A stretch of DNA of 64,000 nucleotides from the NCBI RefSeq assembly GCF_000517625.1, contig NZ_CP007055.1, forward strand, positions 930,001-994,000, written 5' to 3'. A program made the translations under genes and the position numbers. The notes under the pieces were generated by a model. That model was not told where the DNA came from, made no database searches, and was given only the letters and a program-made list of their open reading frames with translations. Numbering within the stretch: the first letter of the stretch is position 1; each line of letters begins with the position of its first letter. Positions 7,470 to 14,652 of this stretch are shown piece by piece. The DNA comes from Halostagnicola larsenii XH-48. Its GTDB lineage: Archaea; Halobacteriota; Halobacteria; Halobacteriales; Natrialbaceae.

Positions 7470-9461
7470 GTGATGCGTGTCCGGGTCCTCCTCGTCGCGG
7501 TCCTCGTCTGCGGACTCTTCGCCAGCGGATCGGCCGCCGTTCTCGTGGATACACCCCTGACGGCCGGTGAGCACCGCTCGAGCATCGACGCTGCCGTCGA
7601 GCGCTCGAACGGGCTAGCGAGCCCGCCAACATCGACACAACCTTCGCTACGAAGTGATCCTACAGCTTCCGCGCTCGCGTGTCCGGTCGCTGCTCAGTCC
7701 GACGGGGTACCTCACGATGTGGCCGAATCCCGCATCGTCGAACTGTACCCGAATCCGACCACACCCGAGAACGCGGGGGAGTTTTTCGTCCTCGAGACGC
7801 CGCCGGAGACATCCCTCGAGACCTGGACGGTCACGGACGGCCACACGACCGCGTCGTTCCCGAACGAAACCGTCTCCGGGCGGGCCGCGGTCACGATCGA
7901 CGCAGACGAGACCGCGGCGCTCACCGACGACGATCCGCTCGAACTCGAGGGCCACCTCAGGCTCGCGACCGACGGGGACAGCCTCGAGATACGAAACGGA
8001 TCTGAACGGATCGATACAGTTTCATACGACGATGCGCCGGAAGCTGAGCGGTGGTATCGGAGCGATGTGGACGGAGAGTCCGGCAACTCGAGTACGGGAG
8101 TGGGGTCGGGACAGTGGTGGCCGCGGGGTGCGACCTGTCTGCCGTCCACGGACGTCACCGCCGAGGACGCCACGGCGTTCGTGCTCCCCGATAGCCCGGA
8201 GATTCCCCGAGAGACGATTCGGGACGCTGACGAGCAGCTTTCCCTGGCGGGCTATACGTTCACGTCGGACGCGATCACGTCAGAACTCGTCGCCGCGAGC
8301 GAACGCGGCGTCGACGTCGAGGTGCTCATCGAATCCGGACCCGTCGGGGGAGCGCCGGCAGCGACCGAACCGACTCTCGAGGCCCTCGAAGACGGTGGCG
8401 TCGACGTTCGAGTGACCGGCGGCGAACACGCGCGGTATCGGTACCACCATCCCAAGTACGCAGTCGCTGACGAGACAGTGTTAGTCACAAGCGAAAACTG
8501 GAAGCCCTCGGGTGTCGGGGGCGCTAGTAGCCGAGGATGGGGTATCACTATCGAGAACGCTGCGCTCGCATCCGATCTCGGGACCGTTTTCGACGCCGAT
8601 TTCGAGGGTCGAGATACCGAGTCAGGAACGAGTTACCTCGAGGACGGCTCGTTCGCCGAGCCGGAGGACCAAGAACGGTCCCCGTCCGAGTTTCCGTCAA
8701 ATCATCCACCCGAGTCCGTCGAGATCGACAGCGTCGAACTCCTCTTTGCACCCGATAATGCGGAACCGAGGCTCCGCGAACTGCTTGAGGGTGCCGAGGA
8801 CGAAATCCTCGTCAAGCAGGCGAGCATCGGCGGGCCGGACGTTTCGCTCGTCGAAGAAACGATCGATGCCGCCCGTCGCGGGGTCGACGTCCGCATCCTG
8901 CTGGATTCATCGTGGTACGTCGAAGCGGACAACGCCGAACTGAAAGCCGCGCTCGAGCAAACGGCAGCGGACGAGAACCTGCCGCTCGAGGTCGCCCTCG
9001 TCGAACCGGAGAACCGGTTCGAGAAGATACACGCAAAGGGCGTGATCATCGACGGCGAGACGACCGTCGTGGGGAGTCTCAACTGGAACGATAATTCGCT
9101 GCAGAACAACCGCGAGGTCGTCCTCGCCGTTCACGGCGACGAAGCTGCCGCGTATTACAAAGCCGTCTTCGATGCCGACTGGGAAGGCGGGACGTGGTCG
9201 CTTCCGATCGGGCTCGCTCTCGGCGTTGTCCTTGCGCTACTCGTCGCCGCTCTCATCGGTCGACGATACATCTCGTTCGGTGACTCGAGGAGATCCGTGG
9301 CCGACAAGGTCAGCGACAGTCAGATCGACTATGACAGCGGTTCGAACGTGATCGATCCAGTCACGCCTGAGAAACGGCCCGACGAGGCGGATCCTCCTGA
9401 CGCGACTCGATCGGGGCCTCGCGACGGCAATCGGTCACGACGGGGTGAGCGGGATCGATGA
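7470..9461 (+). CDS. Secreted lamin-tail / phospholipase D-type membrane protein
   Basis: A 663-residue exported protein. An N-terminal hydrophobic signal (residues 3-25) is followed by a lamin-tail-like beta domain (RIVELYPNP to about residue 210), then two PLD domains. Both carry the HxKx4D motif: HHPKYAVAD at about 327 and HAKGVIIDG at about 520, each followed by a SxNW motif. The two half-sites together would form one phosphodiesterase active site. A transmembrane helix (about 580-600, IGLALGVVLALLVAALIG) and a charged cytoplasmic tail end the protein, so the catalytic part should face outside. The substrate (DNA or lipid) is unknown. A second ATG one codon later is an equal start candidate. 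Confidence 0.88.
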   Translation: MMRVRVLLVAVLVCGLFASGSAAVLVDTPLTAGEHRSSIDAAVERSNGLASPPTSTQPSLRSDPTASALACPVAAQSDGVPHDVAESRIVELYPNPTTPENAGEFFVLETPPETSLETWTVTDGHTTASFPNETVSGRAAVTIDADETAALTDDDPLELEGHLRLATDGDSLEIRNGSERIDTVSYDDAPEAERWYRSDVDGESGNSSTGVGSGQWWPRGATCLPSTDVTAEDATAFVLPDSPEIPRETIRDADEQLSLAGYTFTSDAITSELVAASERGVDVEVLIESGPVGGAPAATEPTLEALEDGGVDVRVTGGEHARYRYHHPKYAVADETVLVTSENWKPSGVGGASSRGWGITIENAALASDLGTVFDADFEGRDTESGTSYLEDGSFAEPEDQERSPSEFPSNHPPESVEIDSVELLFAPDNAEPRLRELLEGAEDEILVKQASIGGPDVSLVEETIDAARRGVDVRILLDSSWYVEADNAELKAALEQTAADENLPLEVALVEPENRFEKIHAKGVIIDGETTVVGSLNWNDNSLQNNREVVLAVHGDEAAAYYKAVFDADWEGGTWSLPIGLALGVVLALLVAALIGRRYISFGDSRRSVADKVSDSQIDYDSGSNVIDPVTPEKRPDEADPPDATRSGPRDGNRSRRGERDR

Positions 9462-9643
9462 AATTCAGCGCGTTCCTCAGGGCGCTCTGGAAACGCCTTG
9501 CTCACCGTGATAGGCAATTAGCACGCGAACGGACCTACCAGTGTGGAAACTGCGGTCGTCAGTTCAGACTGGATAGACAGTACTGTCCGGACTGTGGATC
9601 GTATCGCATCGAACGGGTTCGGTACGACGAGTTGCTCGAGTAA
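9458..9643 (+). CDS. Small zinc-ribbon protein
   Basis: A 61-residue protein with a basic N-terminal helix (about 1-27) and a rubredoxin-like zinc ribbon formed by two CxxC knuckles, CGNC (29-32) and CPDC (43-46). Its ATG overlaps the stop of the PLD gene by 4 nt (ATGA), indicating translational coupling. A role with the upstream membrane protein is possible, but the zinc ribbon alone does not reveal the function. Confidence 0.8.
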   Translation: MKFSAFLRALWKRLAHRDRQLARERTYQCGNCGRQFRLDRQYCPDCGSYRIERVRYDELLE

Positions 9644-9671
9644 TACCGCGCAAGCACCAACGTGAATATCG

Positions 9672-10100
9672 TCAGTTCGCCGGCCCGCAAACCTCGAGTA
9701 AGCGACAGCAGTCGGCTTCCGGATCGAAGCAGTCGGGACACTGTTCCGGGCGGTCGATAATCGTATCAAGCCTGTCGGCGACCGTGTCGTCGATGACGCT
9801 CTCGAGTGCGCGGGCCTCGTCGCGGAACTCGTCGACTTCGAGGACGTTCGCGAGGAACCGCTCGATGATACAGTAGGTCTGGAGTGCCTCGTGGGCCCGG
9901 TCGAGGCCCTCGTCCGTGAGGCTCGCACCTTTGTATTTCTCGTGGTCGACGAGGTCCTGGTCTTGAAGTTTCCCAATCATTTCGTTGACGCTCGCCGGGC
10001 TTACGCCGAGGAGATCCGCGAGCGTCCCTGTCGAAGCCGGCCCGTCTTCCATCCGCTGCGCGAGATAGATCGCCTTGAGATATTGATCTGCTGTATTCAT
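9672..10100 (-). CDS. DtxR-family metal-dependent transcriptional regulator
   Basis: From the start at 10100 the protein has 142 residues and begins MNTADQYLKAIYLAQ, the standard opening of this family; the longer frame to 10274 adds a basic stretch with no family match that overlaps the ferritin-like gene. Residues 1-65 form a winged helix (LADLLGVSPASVNEMIGKLQ), followed by the metal-binding and dimerisation domain (about 66-125). A cysteine-rich end, CPDCFDPEADCC, is typical of haloarchaeal SirR/TroR-like proteins. It lies at the end of the suf cluster, so iron- or manganese-dependent control of that cluster is plausible but inferred. Confidence 0.9.
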   Translation of the reverse strand: MNTADQYLKAIYLAQRMEDGPASTGTLADLLGVSPASVNEMIGKLQDQDLVDHEKYKGASLTDEGLDRAHEALQTYCIIERFLANVLEVDEFRDEARALESVIDDTVADRLDTIIDRPEQCPDCFDPEADCCRLLEVCGPAN

Positions 10101-10176
10101 CGCCAACCCTTCCAGTGGTATCTTGGTCGTCGATCGGTCCGACTCGGCGGCCGTTCGTGACTGGTTCGTACCCCGA

Positions 10177-10671
10177 TCATGCTCGTCGCTCCATAATTTC
10201 TGTGACTTCTTCGACGCCCGCTTTTTCCTCCTCGCGGATCTCTCGTAGTGTCTCGAGTACCCGATCCCGATCAACTGCGAACGTCGAATCGGAGGCCTCG
10301 ATGGCCTCGATGAGGTCGTCGTAGAACTTGTAGGCCGTTTCCTCGTTGCAGAGTTGATCGTACAACACGCCGTCGGTATCCTCGGGTGGACCGTACTGCG
10401 CGTCGACTAGCTGATTGATCTCCTCGTATCCGACCGTTTCGGCCTCGAGATCGCCGATCAGTGTTTCGAGCCGATCGCGGTGATCGGCCGACTCGTCTGC
10501 TGCTTCTGTAAGTAGCTCCCTGACCTCTTTATCGACCTCCGCGCGCGCTTCTGCGGGGAGTGATTCGAGGTGATGGGCAGCACGCGACTCGACGACCTCC
10601 TCTAGGACCACGCCGATCTGGAGGAGGCGGGTCAGTTGGTGGTCGGTCGAGACACGCTGTCCCAGACTCAT
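10177..10671 (-). CDS. Ferritin-like four-helix protein of the suf cluster
   Basis: The 164-residue, almost wholly helical protein has glutamate and histidine pairs in the pattern of ferritin-like di-iron domains (EEVVESRAAHHLE near 24-36, ADESADHRDRLE near 58-69). Its position between sufD and the DtxR gene matches other haloarchaeal genomes. It may store or deliver iron for Fe-S assembly; that role is inferred. A CTTAA box at about 10696-10700 on the minus strand lies about 26 bp from the start, suggesting its own leaderless promoter. Confidence 0.75.
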   Translation of the reverse strand: MSLGQRVSTDHQLTRLLQIGVVLEEVVESRAAHHLESLPAEARAEVDKEVRELLTEAADESADHRDRLETLIGDLEAETVGYEEINQLVDAQYGPPEDTDGVLYDQLCNEETAYKFYDDLIEAIEASDSTFAVDRDRVLETLREIREEEKAGVEEVTEIMERRA

Positions 10672-10827
10672 ACACCTCTCTGGGTGGTCGTGTTACTTAA
10701 CTTCCCGTTTTTCCGGCGATGATGGGTGGCTAATACAGTAGTGTCTCCGACCCGTATCGGTAGAGCATTAAAACAACACCATGGTACGGCGAGCGCGTGA
10801 CCGAACGCAGAGAAATTGCCGCTCGAG

Positions 10828-12039
10828 TTAGTTTCGAAGGCGAGTTTTGACGAGTGACTCGAAGTCCTCGCGGAGTTCGTCGACGGCGACTTCCTCGAGA
10901 ACGGGGACGAAGAAGCCTTCGACGAGCATGTTGCGAGCCGCCTCGGGCGTGATCCCTCGGGATGTCATATACAGGAGGTCTTCCTGATCGACCTGCCCGA
11001 CGGTCGCGCTGTGGGAGGCTTCGGTGTCGTGGTTGTTGATGATAAGCTTCGGAGAGGCGTCGGCTTCGCTCTCGTCGGAAAGCATGAGCGTGTTCTCTCG
11101 CTGGTAGGAACTCGTATCCCAGGCGATGTCGCCGACGTCCTGAACTCCCTCGTAGACCGATCGTGCGACGTCGTCGGTGACTCCGCGGGTGACGAGATCC
11201 GCCGTCGTGTGTTCGGCGCGGTGCCAGACCTTGAAGTCCAGATCGAAGTGCTGGTCGTTGTGGCCGTAGAACGCGCCGACGATCTGGGTTTCCGCGCTGT
11301 CGCCGTTGAGCTCGGTCGAAACCCCCGTCTTGGTCAGCTTCGATCCGACGTTGCCCTCAATCCAGTTGATCGTGGCGTAGGTGTCGGCGTCGCCGCGTTT
11401 GGTGGTGAAGTTGTACGTCTCCTCGGAGAGGTTTTGGAGCGAACCGTACTGCACGTAGCTGTTTTCGGCTGCGGCAACTTCGACGATGCCGCTGTAGTAC
11501 TGTTCGTCCTCGAGATCAGTACCGGTTGACTGGCGCTCGAGAATCGTCACCGAGGACGATTCTTCGGCGATGACGAGCGTGTAGTTAAACAGCGACCGGG
11601 AGTTCATCTCGGTTCGGATCGTCACGTCCTCGGCGTCAACGCCTTCGGGGACGTAGATGACCGTTCCCGTGGAGAAAAGCGCCGTCGAGAGCGCCGTGAG
11701 ATAGTTCTCCTGGGGATCGACCATGGAACCGAAGTGCTCCTCGAGCAGCGACTCGTGTTCGTCGACGGCCTCGGACCACGAGAGGACTTCAACGTTGTCG
11801 GGGCCGACCTGCTCTTTGTCCTCTGCTGTGTTCAGCGGGTCGACGAGCGACTCGAAATCGAGTTCGTAGAGGTTGGTCCAGTTCTGTCCCGGCGTTCGGA
11901 TCACGTCGGGCATCTCTAGCTCCTCGAGAGCCTCGAGCGCCTCGAGACGGGTCTCTAAGAGCCAGTCGGGCTCGTCTACGTTGGCGCTGATCTCGCGTAC
12001 CTGTTCTTCGGTCAGATTGGCGTGTACCTGCGTACTCAT
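10828..12039 (-). CDS. sufD: Fe-S cluster assembly protein SufD
   Basis: Component of the SufBCD scaffold, which builds Fe-S clusters with energy from the SufC ATPase. The protein is 403 residues with the right-handed beta-helix core typical of the SufB/SufD family and the C-terminal segment TSRGITPEAARNMLVEGFF shared by both. It follows sufB after 14 bp on the same strand. Compared with SufB it is shorter and lacks the longer N-terminal part, which distinguishes the paralogues. Confidence 0.93.
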   Translation of the reverse strand: MSTQVHANLTEEQVREISANVDEPDWLLETRLEALEALEELEMPDVIRTPGQNWTNLYELDFESLVDPLNTAEDKEQVGPDNVEVLSWSEAVDEHESLLEEHFGSMVDPQENYLTALSTALFSTGTVIYVPEGVDAEDVTIRTEMNSRSLFNYTLVIAEESSSVTILERQSTGTDLEDEQYYSGIVEVAAAENSYVQYGSLQNLSEETYNFTTKRGDADTYATINWIEGNVGSKLTKTGVSTELNGDSAETQIVGAFYGHNDQHFDLDFKVWHRAEHTTADLVTRGVTDDVARSVYEGVQDVGDIAWDTSSYQRENTLMLSDESEADASPKLIINNHDTEASHSATVGQVDQEDLLYMTSRGITPEAARNMLVEGFFVPVLEEVAVDELREDFESLVKTRLRN

Positions 12040-12053
12040 GTCTGATCTCGGAG

Positions 12054-13484
12054 TTATCCGAGGCTTCCCTCCATCTCGAGTTCGATCAGGCGGTTCAGTT
12101 CGACTGCGTATTCGATCGGGAGCTCTTCGGTGATCGGCTCGATGAAGCCGGCGACGATCATCTTCTTTGCGTCGTCGTCGTCCAACCCGCGGGACTGGAG
12201 GTAGAAGATGTCCTCGTCGCCGATCTTCCCGACCGTCGCCTCGTGAGCGACGTCGACCTTCGACTCCTCGATCTCCATGTACGGCATGGTATCGGAGGTG
12301 GACTCGTTGTCGAACATCAGGGCGTCACACTCGACTGCCGTACTCGAGTTCTCCGCGCCGTCGGCGATGTGGACGAGTCCGCGGTAGTTGGTGCGGCCGC
12401 CGTCCTTGGAGATCGATTTCGATTCGATGGTCGAACTCGTGTTCGGCGCGTTGTGATAGACCTTCGCGCCGGTGTCGATGTTCTGACCCTCGCCGGCGAA
12501 GGCGATGGTGATGTGGGTGTCCGTCGCGCCGCGACCCTTGAGGATCGTACACGGGTAGAGCATGGTCGCTTTCGATCCCATGCTGCCCGAAACCCACTCC
12601 ATCGTGCCGTTTTCCTCGACGATGGCGCGTTTGGTGTTGAGGTTGAACGTGTTCTTCGACCAGTTTTGCACCGTCGAGTACTGCACGTGAGCGTCGTCTT
12701 CGACGAAGACTTCGACGCAGCCCGAGTGCAGGTTGTGCGAGCCGTATTTCGGCGCTGAACAGCCCTCGATGTAGTGGACTTCCGAGCCTTCTTCGGCGAC
12801 GATGAGCGTGTGCTCGAACTGGCCCATTCCTTCCGAGTTCATGCGGAAGTACGCCTGTACAGGCATTTCGACCGTAACGTCCTCGGGGACGTAGACGAAC
12901 GAGCCGCCGGACCAGACTGCGCCGTGAAGCGCCGCGAATTTGTTGTCGCTCGGAGGCACACAGGTCGTCATGAAGTACTCTTTGACGAGCTCTGGGTGCT
13001 CTTTGACGGCGCGGTCCATGTTCATGAAGATCACGCCTTTCTCCTCCCACTGATCTTGCATGTTCTGGTAGACGACCTCGGACTCGTACTGCGCGCCGAC
13101 GCCCGAGAGCGCGTTCTTCTCGGCCTCCGGAATGCCGAGCTTGTCGAACGTGTCTTTGATCTCGTCGGGAAGCTCCGTCCAGTCGTCGACGCCTTCGCGT
13201 TTGTCGACGTCCGGGCGAATGTACGGTACGATCTCTTCGATGTCGAGTTGGGTCAGGTCGGGCTGGCCGGGCCAGTCCGTCGGCATCGGCATCGCGTGAT
13301 ACTGCTTTAGCGCGCGGAGCCGTCGCTCGAGCATCCAGTCCGGTTCGTCTTTGTCATCACTGATCAGTCGAACGACTTCTTCGGTGAGACCTGCGTCGGA
13401 CTTGACGGCCGAGCGCTCTTCTTTTTTGAACTCGAAGCGCGCTTCGGTGTCGGTTTCTTTGAGGTGATCTTGTTCGGAACTCAT
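12054..13484 (-). CDS. sufB: Fe-S cluster assembly protein SufB
   Basis: The 476-residue SufB scaffold protein. Diagnostic segments include DEPDWMLERRLRAL near the N-terminus, VYVPEDVTVEMPVQAYFRMN, HYIEGCSAPKY with a conserved cysteine, and FYLQSRGLDDDDAKKMIVAGF near the end. It forms the SufBC2D complex with the flanking genes. The suf genes run sufC-sufB-sufD, with short gaps of 61 and 14 bp, and are probably one transcript. Confidence 0.96.
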   Translation of the reverse strand: MSSEQDHLKETDTEARFEFKKEERSAVKSDAGLTEEVVRLISDDKDEPDWMLERRLRALKQYHAMPMPTDWPGQPDLTQLDIEEIVPYIRPDVDKREGVDDWTELPDEIKDTFDKLGIPEAEKNALSGVGAQYESEVVYQNMQDQWEEKGVIFMNMDRAVKEHPELVKEYFMTTCVPPSDNKFAALHGAVWSGGSFVYVPEDVTVEMPVQAYFRMNSEGMGQFEHTLIVAEEGSEVHYIEGCSAPKYGSHNLHSGCVEVFVEDDAHVQYSTVQNWSKNTFNLNTKRAIVEENGTMEWVSGSMGSKATMLYPCTILKGRGATDTHITIAFAGEGQNIDTGAKVYHNAPNTSSTIESKSISKDGGRTNYRGLVHIADGAENSSTAVECDALMFDNESTSDTMPYMEIEESKVDVAHEATVGKIGDEDIFYLQSRGLDDDDAKKMIVAGFIEPITEELPIEYAVELNRLIELEMEGSLG

Positions 13485-13545
13485 GATTTGTATGTATTCG
13501 TGTTTACGGCTGTAGCGTTATTACCGTTGTTCTAGCTGGATTCGG

Positions 13546-14457
13546 TTACGCCGTCTCGTAGACTTCTTCGCGGACCCAGTCGTACCCCTTGTCCTCGAGT
13601 TCTGCTGCCAGCGAGGCGTCGCCGCTCTTGACGACTTTGCCGTCGAGCATGATGTGAACCGTGTCGGGTTCGACGTAGTCGAGGATGCGCTGGTAGTGAG
13701 TGATCTGGAGGATTCCCGTTCCCTGCTCGTCGCGAAGCGCGTTGATACCTTTGGAGACGTCCTGAAGCCGGTCGATGTCGAGACCGGAGTCGATCTCGTC
13801 GAGTACGGCGACCGACGGCTCGAGGATCGCCGCCTGCAGGACCTCGTTTTGTTTCTTCTCGCCGCCGGAGAAGCCGGCGTTGAGATAGCGCTGGGCGAAC
13901 TGCTCGTCCATGTCCAGTTCCGCCATCTTCTCCGCGAGGATCTCCTGGAACTCGGCGACGCCGATCTCGCCGTCGTCGGCGGGGCCTTCCATCGGCGAGG
14001 ATTCGAATCCGGCGTCTTCGTCCTCGGCCTCGTCTTCGTCCTCTCCTTCCTCGAAGAGTTCTTCGCGCTCCTCGAGTTTCGCGTTGAGCGCCGTCCGGAG
14101 GAAGTTCGTCATCGTGACGCCTTCGATCTCGGCCGGGTACTGGAACGCGAGGAAGATACCGAGCGCCGCGCGCTCGTTGGGCTCGAGATCGAGGATGTTC
14201 CACGTGCGTTTGTCCTCGGGAATCTCGAGTTCGTCACCGAACTCGCCTTCGTCGAGGTGGACGAGGACCTCGCCCTCCGTGACCTCGTAGGCGGGGTGTC
14301 CGGCGATGACCTTCGCGGTCGTCGATTTCCCCGAGCCGTTCGGTCCCATCAGTGCGTGGATCTCGCCCGACTCGACCTCGAGGTCGACGCCGCGCAGGAT
14401 CTGTTCGTCGCCTTCTGCCACTTCTGCATGCAGATTTCGGAGCTCTAAGCGTGCCAT
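13546..14457 (-). CDS. sufC: Suf system ATPase SufC
   Basis: ABC-type ATPase of the Suf system, 303 residues from the start at 14457 (MARLELRNLHAEV). Walker A is GPNGSGKST (about 37-45), the ABC signature is FSGGEKKQNE, Walker B is SVAVLDEIDSGLD, and the H-loop is in LQITHYQR. An acidic insertion (about residues 138-165, rich in E and D) is larger than in bacterial SufC and probably a halophilic adaptation. The frame extending to 14628 has a low-complexity start and would precede the promoter, so it is rejected. Confidence 0.95.
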   Translation of the reverse strand: MARLELRNLHAEVAEGDEQILRGVDLEVESGEIHALMGPNGSGKSTTAKVIAGHPAYEVTEGEVLVHLDEGEFGDELEIPEDKRTWNILDLEPNERAALGIFLAFQYPAEIEGVTMTNFLRTALNAKLEEREELFEEGEDEDEAEDEDAGFESSPMEGPADDGEIGVAEFQEILAEKMAELDMDEQFAQRYLNAGFSGGEKKQNEVLQAAILEPSVAVLDEIDSGLDIDRLQDVSKGINALRDEQGTGILQITHYQRILDYVEPDTVHIMLDGKVVKSGDASLAAELEDKGYDWVREEVYETA

Positions 14458-14498
14458 AGTACGAATACCTCTGTCGTTCGAACGATGGGTCGTGTGAG

Positions 14499-14507
14499 TG
14501 ATAAGGG
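14499..14507 (-). promoter_or_regulatory. Probable TATA box of the sufCBD operon
   Basis: On the minus strand the sequence CCCTTATCA lies about 26 bp before position 14477, which would give a leader of about 20 nt before the sufC start at 14457. It sits directly next to the palindrome at 14512-14527. Assignment is by spacing and similarity to haloarchaeal TATA boxes only. Confidence 0.4.
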
Positions 14508-14511
14508 TTTG

Positions 14512-14527
14512 GTATCTAATTGGATAC
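14512..14527. promoter_or_regulatory. 16-bp palindrome upstream of sufC, candidate operator
   Basis: GTATCTAATTGGATAC is self-complementary except for one pair (7 of 8 pairs match). It lies immediately upstream of the likely sufC TATA box. A DtxR-type regulator is encoded at the other end of the same gene cluster, and this family binds short palindromes, so the site may be its operator. No second copy was seen in the window. Confidence 0.4.
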
Positions 14528-14652
14528 GGTTCCGATTTCGGAAGATAATTTTTTGAAAGAGAAAGCAGTTGGTGCGGTGACGAGCGTTCGGAGCGGTCAC
14601 CGAACGGAGACAGACGACGCCGTCGCACGGACCACAGAACGACCGATGAAAA

